Positions 11,836 through 23,163 of a DNA stretch of 64,000 nucleotides are shown here, one piece after another; the first letter of the stretch is position 1, and the number at the start of each line of letters is the position of its first letter. The translations under genes and the position numbers were made by a program. A model generated the notes under the pieces. That model was not told where the DNA came from. It worked only from the letters and a program-made list of their open reading frames with translations, and did no database searches. The stretch is taken from the NCBI GenBank assembly GCA_026545225.1, contig CM048849.1:14205541-14269540 (forward strand). The letters run 5' to 3'. The DNA is from Cornus controversa. Taxonomy: Eukaryota; Streptophyta; Magnoliopsida; Cornales; Cornaceae.

Positions 11836-13149
11836 GTTGTGACAAATTCTATAGCTATTTTTTCTTTAAGTTATTAAAGTATTTCTCTATTTTGGTTATA
11901 ATCGTGTTCTATATTAAACCTTACAAGATTTTTTTTAGATAACATGGTATATTTTCTTTATTAATCATTTATCAAGGTAATAATGATATTTTTTTTTCCC
12001 AAAGTAAAATCAAAGTAATCAATTTTTTTTTTCAAAATTCGAAACAATTGTTGGAGGAAAATTAATTTCTTAACAATATTTTTCTTTACCATTTCTGTTT
12101 TTACATACAATTTTTCATTAATTTCCTCCTCTCTATATTTTTTTTTCTCATATCAGTTTTTCCTCTCTATTTATTTAGGTTTTATTTTTCTCATATTTTG
12201 GATTGTATTTTCCTCTCTCTCTATATATATATACTAAAACTAATATTATAAAAAATTTATACTACTATTAATATATACTACAATTGTCCACCGTCAGTAT
12301 GCTTTTGGAGTAGAATATTAACATAAAAATAAATATATATATATAAGCAAGATGTAACTCTTACAAAAGCAAAATTGGTTTGTATTTTTATCTTATTAAT
12401 TTATTTATTTAGTGGTGAAGTAGCCATCCGTTTGATTGTCTAGAAATTTGAGTTGTAATGAAAAGAACTAAAGTTCTGAAATCTTACTGTTTATGTTGTT
12501 TTTAGTTTTCAAATTTTTTTTTCATTAGGAGTTGCATTAATCTCAATTTTGTTTTTACAGGCTGCAAATGTGTGTGTGAAGCCTAAGCAATCAAAAGAAA
12601 ACACCCGGCCCAAAAGGGTTCAGGCCAATAGGATCAAAAATCAGTTGGATATGACCGTTGCTCTAGGTTCCGGGGGGAATTGGGGAAGAAGATGATGGTT
12701 ATAATGGGTAGTTAAGTAATTTTGCATCTTAAATATATCTTTTTGTAAGTCAAAGGAACCTCAAAGGGTATAAGAGTATTTTTGCATGGTGTCAGAGTTG
12801 TCTATAGACGGTTTGAGGTCTTTGATAGACAGTGCAAAAGGTTTGTATTTTTACAATCGCTATAAGAAAATTTTTTCTTCATGCGAAATAAGTCCAAACT
12901 TGTAAGTGTAATTTACCCTACTTTTATATATATGAACTCATAATTTGATAATTCATGCCATGGTCGAGAAAAAAAATATTATTGGACGGTTTAGAAAAGC
13001 CCAATTTGTAGATTCAATCCAATATTTTATGAATCAGATCGGATTAAATTTTCACACGAATCATATTAAATTTTTATCAATTCGTAAAAATCGTATTTTT
13101 ACACGAATTAGGTGAGATTCAATTTTCAAAATAATCCATGAATTAACAA
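11836..13149. other. AT-rich noncoding stretch with a MULE-like edge
   Basis: No gene is visible. At 12905–12920 the sequence AAGTGTAATTTACCCTAC is the reverse complement of the GGGTAAATTACAC terminal motif of the element at 1286–2634, and could be the right end of another member. Its partner end was not found. Confidence 0.4.
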
Positions 13150-13529
13150 AATTACCTGAAACTTCAACTAGAACTTTAGACAAAAAATCAGTTGAAATCA
13201 TTAAACCGAGGCCATATGATATAGAAATCCAGCCTAGACTAATGCATTGGTCAGATCTTGAAATCCTAAGTCACCGGGTAATAAACAATTTTACTGAAGA
13301 ACAATCATTAAAAATTTCTGACATAGTTGATATTCAAGCTTCAGGGAAAAATCTCTATTTTAAAAACAAGCGAGCAACACCCCAAAAATGGCAAAAGGAA
13401 TTTCCAAATAACCAAGATTGGCATATTTTTTTTAGACTAAGTTTTAGAGAAACTAGACCCTTAGAAAAAAGAGAACCTAGCAGTAACTCAAACCAAGAAA
13501 CTATTGCTATGAAAAATGTACATCAATAA
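13150..13529 (+). pseudogene. Unrecognised ORF fragment, perhaps pararetrovirus-like
   Basis: An open frame of about 125 codons contains IIKPRPYDIEIQPRLMHWSD, LYFKNKRATPQKWQKEF and DWHIFFRLSF. The conserved-looking Trp/Pro-rich pattern is unlike random sequence. It reminds me of polyprotein segments in endogenous plant pararetroviruses (florendovirus-like Caulimoviridae), but I cannot confirm this. No neighbouring reverse transcriptase or movement-protein segment was seen. If viral, it is an isolated fossil piece. Confidence 0.35.
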
Positions 13530-14729
13530 CAACAGCCAAGCCTTTTTCTGAACTTCTTGGAGTCAGCTATATGAATTCTATGTTTCCATTTTCAAAGGAT
13601 TCATGTTCATATTGGTCATGACAGAGTTTTACACCGGTTGTCAAATTATAATGTTATGAAAAATGTATAAGTTCCGATATTACCCAAAACCACTTATAAA
13701 AGAGAAAATATAAACTCTTCAAGAATATATTGATATCATATTTTCTCCAAGCCATGGAAAGAAGAAACATACATATATCAAAGTTGTCATCACCTTAGCT
13801 CTGATTAAACAGTCCATACCTGAGGTTCCATACAACTAAGTTGTCATCACCTCGGCTCTGATCAGCATATAATCCTCCAGCCCATTTTTCAGACTCGTTA
13901 TACGGTGTGACCCACACATTGTACTTAGTAAAGGCCCCACGCATAGCGCATAATCATCATCCGTTAAAAGTGGACCCACTGTGGACCCCGGGATCAGACG
14001 ATAGCCAACATGGTTCCCCACCTTGGTCTTCTTGTTGAGATTTACCACTAACAGCTCAGCTGGGCACAAGCCGAGCTGAATCCTTGCATCAGACTCGGTC
14101 TGAGCCATTTCACTTACAGCCGTCCAATAACTCTTCCTTGGAGATCTGTTGTCAGTTACATGCACAATTTCCAAGCTAGTCTTGACAAAGGAGTTATCAT
14201 CACCGTCCATGTCGAGATCAAGGTGGTAGATCACAAAATGATCGTGGTATGCACCAAGTGTGTTTTCTGCCAGCAATGTACCATAGACTTCCTCTTCTAT
14301 CTGGTCTTTGGGGTGTACTTTGAACCCCTCACTTCTATTGTTCACAAGACATAATGTCATTTGAACAATGTACTGATATCAATATTTATTTGCTCATTAA
14401 GTAATGAACATAATACATGCCTTATATTAAAAAACAATATTATAATTTTGAAAAAGTTGTGTACCCATTTATCGATAAAGAATGTAATAAAATATAAGAG
14501 AATGATGATATTAAAAAGTAATGCAAACTAATATAATTTGAATTAACAAGTTGTGCCGGGCCAATCCCAAAATAGACATGTCCTTAACTAATGTCAAGCT
14601 TAAATTTCTAAACTTGTCACCATAACATGAATGAGCTCAACTCAACCTCGACTCCACTTGACTCAATTGTAATCCTAATTATTTGTTTAATGGTGTATTT
14701 AAAATTCGTTGAAGCAATGACTTGGCTAA

Positions 14730-15389
14730 TGCTCCATTTGAATTGAATGATTTAAAATGAATGTAAACGTTCAATCATTTAAATGATTACAACATAATAT
14801 GAATGATTTAAGTTTTTACAATGATTTGTGAGTTATATCCATGGATTTCAAATAACAAGACAGAAGGAGTTACCAAAGGGCCTCTAGCTCAATGGTATAA
14901 CCTCCTCACCCTCAAAGAGGAGGGAAGGGGTTCGAGCCCAAATGTGGGCAAAGTGTGTGTGAGTATTTATGTGATAAAAAAAGAAAAGAAAAAAGATAGG
15001 AGTTATTTGAAATCCATGGCAGCAGAAACTTTAACCATACAATAATGCTTAGGAACATGGACTTGTGTAGGCTCGTTTAAGATCATAAACAAGCCAAAAC
15101 GGATCTTGAAAACGAGCTCAAATCAAGTCCGGACATTTTTTATTATTAAATGAGCCGAGTTCGAGCTCGTCACGATCTCAAACTGAGCCCACAAACAAAT
15201 AAGCTGAGCCTGAACAGGCTCAAGCTCAGCTTGGCTCGGTTCATTTTCCGTCCTAATAATGCTTGCAATAAATGTCTCTCTAACCTAATAATACCTTAAG
15301 TTTCAATATCCAACCTCAATAGACAAATCTTTTATTTAAACTCAAATCGATCTATCTGTTCCAAATCTTTCAGTTATCCAAATGGAGCC
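14730..15389. mobile_element. PIF/Harbinger-type MITE in amine oxidase intron 3
   Basis: The left end TGCTCCATTTGAATTGAATG (14730) pairs with the reverse complement of the right end, GGCTCCATTTGGATAACTG (15389). The flanks are TAA on both sides (14727–14729 and 15390–15392), the target duplication of PIF/Harbinger elements. The 660-bp element has no transposase. It holds two further structures: an inverted repeat around a tRNA-like segment, and a GAGCTCG/GGCTCGGTT-rich segment (about 15040–15250) of a kind common in plant repeats. It lies about 20 bp from the end of exon 3. Confidence 0.65.
14838..15018. repeat. 18-bp inverted repeat around a tRNA-like (SINE-like) segment
   Basis: CCATGGATTTCAAATAAC at about 14838–14856 is repeated in perfect inverse at about 15001–15018. 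Between them, 14878–14950 has an A-box-like TAGCTCAATGGT and a B-box-like GGTTCGAGCCC, then an A/G-rich tail (AAAAAAAGAAAAG). That is the layout of a tRNA-derived SINE, but a cloverleaf cannot be folded with a proper acceptor stem, so it is not a working tRNA gene. Confidence 0.5.
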
Positions 15390-16016
15390 TAATAGTTTCA
15401 TAACTTAACAGTAACTTTGATGGAGCCACATTGCTTAAATTCCCAATCAACTATGTAGTCATTGTTACCAACAGCTGATACCATCCTTACCACCAAGCTC
15501 ATTTCTGGTCTAACCTCTCTTATCTGCAAAACAATTCCAACTTTCATTCATATAACTTTCCAAGCTTATTATGGTGGAAAAATACTAAAACCAGTTGGAA
15601 TTTCACTTGCCACTTTCCCTGGAACTGAACCTTCAGTATGGCGCCATATGACATCATCGACGTAGCGCTCGAATATACAGAATACATTCAAAATCTTTTC
15701 TGGTGTGCCATCCTGCCCAGTGAAGTACCCATCCATGAAAACTGCATTTTCTGGGCAGTCCCTCAATGGCTCAAGTGGCACTGCATAGAGACCGAACCCA
15801 TATTCATCAGCATCAAACAATGTCCTAAGGTACCATTCTTCAGTTAGATCCATGTATGGCACAAAGAGCTCGGACACAAACCCTTTCTAGAGAACTCGAT
15901 GATATTCATCCTTGTCGAGGTCATAGATCGATGCTAAGGATATCACTGGACCTGCTCGCATGTCGAATGATAGATGGAAATCCATATTAGCCCACCTAAT
16001 AGTAGTGACAAATTAA

Positions 16017-16550
16017 GAGCTGTTATTCAAATGTGTGAATCGAATCAGCGTTTGATGCTAAATTCTAATTTCTAACTAATGCATGATTGTCCAGTCTCAT
16101 CTATTGGAATTTTAGAATTCCGTGAGAACAATAAAAACACAGATTTACGTGTTTTACCCAAAACTAGAGTATTTACATTGACGGAGTAGCCGAGATCTAA
16201 GAGATGTTATTCATGAACTGTGTGAATAGATTCAGCATTTGATGTTAAATTCTAATTTCTCACTAATGCACGATTGTTCAATCTCACCTGTTGGACGAAA
16301 AGAATCACATGGTTTTCACTGTATCACATCCAATTAATGAAGTTGAACAATCACAAGAATGGGGACAGTATTGCGAAAAATAACACAAAAGAAAACCATA
16401 TCAACAATAAAAATTAGATTTTCGTGGTTCATCCAAAACTAGAGTTACGTCCACAGAGTAACCGAGATCTCACCATAATGAAGAGCAAACGAATTACAAA
16501 GTAACTGAGATCTCACCAGTCACCATAATGAAGAGCAAACAGATTACAGA
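16017..16550. repeat. Repeats inside amine oxidase intron 1
   Basis: A roughly 100-bp block with ATGCTAAATTCTAATTTCT (from 16017) recurs diverged at 16201, about 184 bp on. Further right, AACCGAGATCTCACC…ATAATGAAGAGCAAAC occurs twice near 16457–16550 about 45 bp apart. These fill most of the 684-bp intron and suggest an old inserted repeat that was internally duplicated. Confidence 0.6.
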
Positions 16551-18235
16551 CCCTCCACTATACTCTTATAAAATTAGAGCAACATAAGTGTGAAAATAGC
16601 AAAACATCCCCAAAAAATTCGGACTGCACACTGCCTATCAAACCATCCATATCATGGTTCTTGTGACTAACAATTTTACCTGATTGTATGTCCATTGATG
16701 GTGAAACTTGGTCCTTCTGGTTGCAATACTGTTATCCCCTTCAAACGTGGACCGAAAGGCGGCTTCTACTTTGATTCTCTGTAGTCCATTCCATCTGCAT
16801 TTGGTACTGGAACCATCAACCTGTCATGGTATCCCTTGATCTTCATTTCATCAAGATCAATGATCACTGTTATTCCCTCTATAGGCCTCATGTACAGATT
16901 AACAGTCCCATCCAAGTAATAACACATAACTTTGACCATCCTATTAGTCCTCTTCTTCTCTCCATACCACCCAATAGTGAAACTCCCACACACAATTTCT
17001 TCTAACTTGAGCCCTCTCTTGCCAATTGAGTCTATAAATGGTGTATATGTTAGTGGCAACTGGTTTGCAGCTATCTGTTCTTCAAAGTTGAGAATAGGAT
17101 AACCATGTCCATGATAGACTCTATCGGATATGATCGAATCAGACGATAAGTCAACCACAATTTCATGAGTTTTTTGGTTCATTCGGGCAATAACGAAGGC
17201 TCAGCGAGGTGGGTTTTTGGTGGGTTGGTTAGACAACCATGATAGGATGGTGGGTTTATGTGGTTCATCCAAACCTATATAGTGGAATGACAGGTTGTGG
17301 TGTGGACTGGGTTTGGACCACTGTACTATGGTTCGGACTTGACTAAGCTCTGATGGAGTGAGTGGGTCAAGTGGATGGTGCTATTGGGTCAAGATAAAGG
17401 AGAAGATTGAGTAGAAGAGGAAGAAGAAGAAGAGATCCTTGAGATTTGAAGCCATAGGTTTGGGTGGAAAATCAGAGGTTTTTATATTTCCCTAAAATGC
17501 AAACACATAGAAACGTACACAAAAGTATATATAATAATATAGATATTTACTTTAGGTTGATCATTTTTGGCGAATTATGCATGGATAATGCTATTCATAC
17601 CTAATACTCTCACGTCTGATTTTATTTGTTTCATTTTGGGAACTTAACTTTTCAAGACAATAATTTTAAATATTTTTTTATTGTATTAGTAGGGAATAAA
17701 TTTGATTTTAAATATTTTTTATTATATTAATATTTAATAGTAAATGAATTATCAAATTTATTCATGATAGGTCCACGGTGATGCATTACACTAAAATAAT
17801 TTTGTACAAGTTCAATCGAAGAAGGTAGCAATGTTACAAAATATACTGTAATACATATTATGAGTTAGAAGATGATGGATTTATGTATATATATACACAC
17901 ACACATGCGATATGTGCTGAAAATTAAAAACCCCTAATTTTATTGAGCAACAAACCCTAACCATCCATCATTCGCATCATTCATCTCTGTATATATCTAT
18001 TTGTGTGTGTCAGTACATTTATGTGGGTGTGTTTATGTACAGCACAGCAAATAGTGATTTGAGTGTTTGTGTAGCAGAGCAACCGAGTTGGAAAAAGATA
18101 CGAGCTTTTTCTCTTAATTTCTCAGAGAATCAAAGGTGAATTTTGTTAAATTTCTCGCTCCAAAAAATTTCCCCATATACAGAGATGAAATTGTGAAGGT
18201 GTAAACCTTACCTCTCTTGCTGTAAACCCAATAAT

Positions 18236-18514
18236 ATGCCAAATCACCTTTCAATTGTTTGCCCCGATTCTTCAGCTGTAAACCCAATAAATGCTTCTTC
18301 GATTAGTGTTCGCGTCTCTCTCTCTCTGCACCCATTCTCAGATCCAGATTGGTTCGCTTCTGCACTTCCACTCCGGTGCGACGATGACACTGAAGATTCC
18401 ACTTCCGCGTCTCTGCATCACCATCTGGATGTTTCTTCTTCGCATCTGCATTATGGTCAGTTGAATTATGAGGATCATGAAACCCTAAGTTTAGAGGGAG
18501 AGGGAGCGATTTGA
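18236..18514 (+). CDS. Unrecognised small ORF, possible first exon
   Basis: A 92-codon frame opens MPNHLSIVCPDSSAV and contains SDPDWFASALPLRCDDDTED and HHHLDVSSSHLHYGQLN, ending with TGA. Its composition is less AT-rich and more codon-like than its surroundings. A 5'-leader-like stretch lies upstream from about 17930 (AACCCTAA words). The words GCTGTAAACCCAATA occur twice near the start (about 18218 and 18274), a small local duplication. I do not recognise the protein. It may be a real short gene, the first exon of a lost gene, or chance. Confidence 0.35.
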   Translation: MPNHLSIVCPDSSAVNPINASSISVRVSLSLHPFSDPDWFASALPLRCDDDTEDSTSASLHHHLDVSSSHLHYGQLNYEDHETLSLEGEGAI

Positions 18515-18519
18515 GTGGG

Positions 18520-19261
18520 GATTAGAAAGTGATTAAAATTAAACAATAATTTTAATTTTCTGTTAACGGCTATAATTATATGTGTATTTTTTGTTACTTT
18601 AAGGGGGGCAATTACTTGTTCAGGTTAATGAAATTTACTAATAGTGCAGGAGAGTTTTATATAATCAATTTTTTTATTTATTCTTATACAATACATTTCA
18701 GGATAAAAATCACTAATGGGAAAATCATTATCCTTACCTATATATAACCATTAGGCGTAAGACGTGTTGTTTTGGTGAGTTAGTTGTCGCTTTTTTAAAA
18801 ATTATTAAATTAATAAGATTTTTTCAAGAAATAGATTAAAATCAAAAGTTGTCCTTTACATGACACTTTCTATTTGAAATTTTTATTTAATTTTAATAAT
18901 GTTTATGTTTGATATTTCGCAAAACACGCATTGATTATTTCGAGTCCATGACGTGAGGCAACATGCCCTAAATTAGGCAAGGATTTTATTCTTACAAGAA
19001 TTTAAATCCAAAATGAATAACTTAATATAGCATGTGATAGTGGTGCTATGAAGGAGCATTAAAGACTAAAGTGCAGTAGTGTGGATTGATCATCCTCAAT
19101 TCCTCATCATGTTCACCCTTTTTAAGACACCTTTATCACTTATTCACCAAATGCATGGCTTCTCCACTATTAATCACCAATTATTAAATTGATTTTGCAA
19201 AGGCCATGTATCGAAGTCTAATAACCTACTGTTTAATCCTTTAATAGTAATAATTAATAAT
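18520..19261. other. AT-rich stretch, no gene seen
   Basis: No coding frame, RNA gene or clear repeat end was found between the small ORF and the MULE-like start motif at 19262. Confidence 0.5.
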
Positions 19262-21560
19262 GGTTAATTTACATTTAGATCCTCTGTAATTTGTTTTTAT
19301 TTTACTTTGACCTCCTTACTTTTACATAATTACACTATCCCCCTGTCAGACCTTGTTGACAGTCAAAAAATTCATTTCAAATTAAAAGACTAAACTACCC
19401 TTTTTATATATTCTAATATATTTGACCAATAGTTGAACAACCCCTTACCTAAACACCAGTTTTACCAACCCTTAACAAACAAACTCTCATACAAGTCATA
19501 TCAATACACCTAAATCACAAAAAATCTCTCACATTTTTTTTTCTAAGTCATATAACACACACAGACTCATACCACAGTCTGGCGATCTCACATGAACCCT
19601 ATGATTCATCAGAAATACGCACCCAAATCATCTCTAATTTTCTATTTCTATAAAAGATCGAAATGTTTTGATATGCGAAAGCCAAAGATTGAAGAGATTT
19701 GAAGTTATTGGGCACAATGAGCGATTTGGAGGTAACTTTTCAATTATTATCTTAAATTATTTGTTTATTTGGTTAGGGTTTAGAGTTTGTTCATATTTAT
19801 GCATTGATTTAAAGGGCTATTTCATTTTCTGTTCGATTAGGGTTTTATCAATTTATATTCGATTAGGGTTTTTTCAATTTATGTTTGATTTGGTACATTC
19901 GATTTCTATTCATACTTGTTTAGGGTTTGTCCATATTTATGCATGGATTGAAAAGGTTATTTCAGTGTCTGTTTAATTAGAGTTTTATCGATTTATGCTT
20001 GATTTCCTGTATTCGACTTGTAATTCATATTTTATTTATGTTTAATTTTAGGATTTGTTTGATGTTGGTGTTATTTGAATTTGACACAGTTTTGGCAAGT
20101 TTTTATCATGATTTACATGTACACTACAAGTCAACCACCAGAATTATTAGTCTAGTAGACCTCAATAGTTAGATACTGTATTTTTGAATTCCTAGAAGAT
20201 ATCAAGAAAGTTATATTTTCTGATTCCTTTTCTAAAATGGTAGTTGAGAATGACTCTGAATTGTTATACATGTTATATTTGAATAGTGGTGTAAAAGATA
20301 TCAATATCTATGTTGAAATTGAAGAAATTGAGCCCATAGAGGTAACATTTGAACCTGAAACAGTTGAGTTAGATAGTAATTTAGGTATAAACGAGGATGT
20401 TGATATGTGAATTATTAGTCTAGTAGACCTTGATAGTTAGATACTGTATTTTTGAATTCCTAGAAGATATCAAGAAAGTTGTATTTTCTGATATTGCTGG
20501 TGGTATAGAGTTTGCATATTCTATACATTGTGATGTTCTTGGTTCCTTTTCTAAAATGGTGGTTGAGAATGACTCTGAATTGTTATATATGTTATATTTG
20601 AATAGTGGTGTAAAAGATATCAATGTCTATGCTGAAATTGAGAAAATTGAGCCCATAGAGGTAACATTTGAACCTGAAACAATTGAGTCATATATTAATT
20701 TAGGTTTAGATGAGGATGTTGATATGTGTACTAAAAATAATGAGGCATTGGGTATTGAAAATAATGAGGCAGTGGGAGAAAACAATCATGCAGTGGGTGC
20801 TAAAAACAATGAGGTTGAATATGATAGTGATCTAAAGAAAGATGATAGGTATGGTTTTTGGGAAGAATATGCAGACTGGAGGGCAGAAGATGATACTGAT
20901 TATATTGAAACTGATAGTGGTAGCTCAGATTATAGTGATTGTGGTCGATCTTATTGAGTTAGATAGTGATGAAGATTACCATATGAACTATAATGATGGA
21001 TTATCATATTATGAGTTAGGTGATGATGCATTTTCTTACTTAAGTATAGTGTGGAGGTTGGAGTGAGATTAAGAAAGAGAGATAGATCAAAAGTAAGAAT
21101 TTTGAGAAATATATAAAAGGGAAAGCATATTAGAAAGTAAAAGGGGAAAAATAAAGCTGGAAGAAGGTTGATATTTGAAAATGTTAAACATTTTAGAAAG
21201 GTATTGAGAGATTACGTAGTGCAAAAATGAGTCCAAATTGAGAAGATAAAAAAAAATGAAAGCACAATGATAACTACTGTGTGCAAAGTTTCAAGTTGTC
21301 CATGGAGGATACATGCCTCCCCACTTCCAAATAAGGTCACATTTATGATAAAGAAGTTAAGAGAGTCACATGATTGTGTGAGGGGTGATAAAAATCTGAG
21401 TGCCAATTCTACATGGATTGCAAGAAAATTTCTAAAGAGAATTAAACAGAATCCAACTATGACTCCAAAAAATTTGCAAGAGGTAGTTCATCATAAATTT
21501 AAAATTGTAGCATCTTTTATGCAAACATTAGAAGGCAATAGATGTTATTAAGGGCAATCA
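19262..21560 (+). mobile_element. Truncated MULE with transposase N-terminal part
   Basis: The left edge, GGTTAATTTACATTTAGATCC (19262), has the style of Mutator-like ends (compare GGATAAATTACAC at 1286). Coding frames at 20430–20957 and 21267–21551 give VVENDSELLYMLYLNSGVKD with an acidic, repeated middle (NNEALGIENNEAVGENN), typical of plant MURA N-termini. Then comes VCKVSSCPWRIHASPLP with RESHDC, the zinc-binding MuDR DNA-binding domain, and FLKRIKQNPTMTPKNLQEVV. The catalytic DDE domain that should follow is not found: after 21551 the sequence passes into degenerate repeats. The two frames are separated by about 300 bp with stops. No right TIR was identified. The element is dead and truncated. 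Confidence 0.75.
20143..20730. repeat. Tandem duplication in the MULE transposase region
   Basis: The block starting ATTATTAGTCTAGTAGACCT at 20143 recurs at 20411 and runs through GGTGTAAAAGATATCAAT and GAGGATGTTGATATGTG. The second copy has an extra piece of about 55 bp near 20490–20545 (TATTGCTGGTGGTATAGAG) that the first lacks. Either the first copy lost it or the second gained it. The duplication repeats part of the N-terminal coding region. Confidence 0.85.
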
Positions 21561-21589
21561 TAGTCATATAGTTTACTATTGACCACTTT

Positions 21590-22690
21590 AAAGAAAGTGG
21601 GTTTTGGGGTTGAAAATGCACATTGGAATGAAAGCGGAGTATTTGGAAGATGCGTGTGAAGGCTTGAGGTTGAAAATATCCACTTTGGAGAAAGTTGGTT
21701 TCGAGTTTGAAAATGTGAATGGAAGATAAGTTTAGAAAATGTATGTGAAGATTCGAATTTAAAATATCCACTTTGGAGAAAGTAGGTTTTGAGATTGAAA
21801 ATGTGCACCGAATTGAAAATGAAGTGTTTTGAATTGAAAAAAAAAGAGTGCTGGAAACGAGAAGGCATTCGAAATTAAAAATGTTGTTGGAATGAAAATT
21901 GGGGGTTTCGAGTTTAAAATGGAACATTTGAGATGGAAATGCACATTTCGTAATGGAAAATGTGTTTTGATATAAAAAGAGTGCCGGAATGAAAAGTAAA
22001 AGGTCGGATTGAAAATTTAGTGTTTGAGATGAAAATATATATTTTGAAGTGAAAAATTTTATGATGAAAAAAGAGTATCGGGATGAAAGTCGAGAGTTTC
22101 TAGTAAAAAATGGAGTGTTTGAGATGAAAATGTTAATTTTGGAGTGAAAATGTGTGTGTTCGATGTGAAAATATGTATCAGAAGGAAAATTGAGAGTTTC
22201 GGGTTGAAAATAGAGTAGTGTGTGACATGAAAATGTTAATTTTGGAGAGAATATGCGTGTTTCGATGTGAAAATATGTGTCGGAATGAAAATTGTGAGTT
22301 TCAGGTTGAAAATAGAGTGTTTGAGATAAAAATGCAAGTGAAAAAGTATGTTTTGATGTAAATGAGTGTCAGAATGAAAATCAAGAGTTTTGAGTTGAAA
22401 ATGTTTTGAAAATGGATGTTTTGGAAAAAATTTGGAGTTGAGACTCGATTTTGACGCAGTGATGGTTTGAAGTGTACTTTGAAGGTTGATCGGAAGGAGC
22501 CTAATGTGTGATATATTTTGGGCAGCATAATGGCTTAAAGAAGTGTGTTTAGATGTGGTCCGGAAAGAGCCTAATGCATGACTTAATTTCGGCAAAATAA
22601 CGACTTAGAAAAGTGTGTTTTGGATGTGGAAGGAGAGAGACTAAGGCATGACCTAATTTTGACGGCATAATGACTTAGAAAAGAAAGTTT
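21590..22690. repeat. Decayed short-period tandem repeats
   Basis: About 850 bp consist of variants of GAGTTTGAAAATG / GAGATGAAAATG / TGGAATGAAAAT words at irregular spacing. This is followed at 22450–22690 by two to three copies of a unit of about 60 bp containing GGAGCCTAATGYRTGAYHTAATTT…GACTTAGAAAAG. The long minus-strand open frames here (rich in F, S, H, N) are artefacts of the repeat, not genes. The origin may be an old LTR interior or a decayed satellite. Confidence 0.65.
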
Positions 22691-23032
22691 TTGAGATCTT
22701 AGAAATACATGAAATGTTTGTTTCGAAAACAATGATGATCCTAAACTTGAACTAGTCACCCATATGCCGGAACATCATGGTAACCACTCAAAGGGTCATA
22801 TAAACTCTACACGAATAATTTACTACATAAGAAAATTTTAGCATTATAAAGGCATAGCAAGGATGCTAGATCGTTACAATGGACATGCATGAAGTAGTTT
22901 TTGAAAGTGTGTGTATGAGAATGTGTAGAGAGAATAAAATGAATGTACTGTTTGGATTGTATACCATTTATAACACCAATTGGGATGTAGTGACATTGAT
23001 TTATTAATAGAATTTATAATTCGCTAAAACAC

Positions 23033-23064
<32 letters not shown>

Positions 23065-23163
23065 AAATGTTATGTATTGATTCAGTTCATGATATGAATT
23101 GAGGTGTCCGTTGACTACGCAATGACTTGTTGCGTGCATGATATGGTTATCAAAGACAGGAGC
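22691..23163. other. Noncoding stretch with (TA)n
   Basis: No gene. A (TA)13-type microsatellite lies at 23034–23060. The stretch ends at the start of the Athila-type LTR at 23164. Confidence 0.6.

Larger units (their letters stand above)
13820..17455 (-). pseudogene. Copper amine oxidase (primary/diamine oxidase) pseudogene
   Basis: Copper amine oxidases oxidise putrescine and other amines to aldehydes, H2O2 and ammonia in the apoplast or peroxisome. Exon 1 (17455–16680) opens with a signal-peptide-like start, MASNLKDLFFFFLFYSIFSF, then HPLDPLTPSEL and THEIVVDLSS (N2/N3 domains), and ends at a CAG|GTAAAA donor. Exon 2 (15995–15611) has SELFVPYMDLTEEW and the proton-abstracting Asp region FDADEYGFG, ending at a GC donor (GTG|GCAAGT). 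Exon 3 (15523 to about 15410) has [20 protein letters not shown]. Exon 4 (about 14340–13820) has AYHDHF with the copper-binding HxH, and HRSPRKSYW-like and VGYRLIPGS blocks, ending at CAG|GTATGG. Breaks: in-frame stops at 17381–17383, 17201–17203, 16766–16768 and 15887–15889; frame changes near 14315 and 13940; and no final exon with the third copper His. The cofactor tyrosine is Asn (15461–15463). The gene is clearly dead and diverged. Confidence 0.92.

Noticed and set aside
14878-14950. A tRNA gene
   Set aside because: A- and B-box-like words are present, but no acceptor stem pairs and the 3' side runs into an A-rich tail. It fits a tRNA-derived SINE.
21517-22595. Minus-strand Phe/Ser/His-rich ORFs up to 136 codons
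   Set aside because: Produced by the GAAAATG-type repeat; overlapping frames give the same low-complexity protein.
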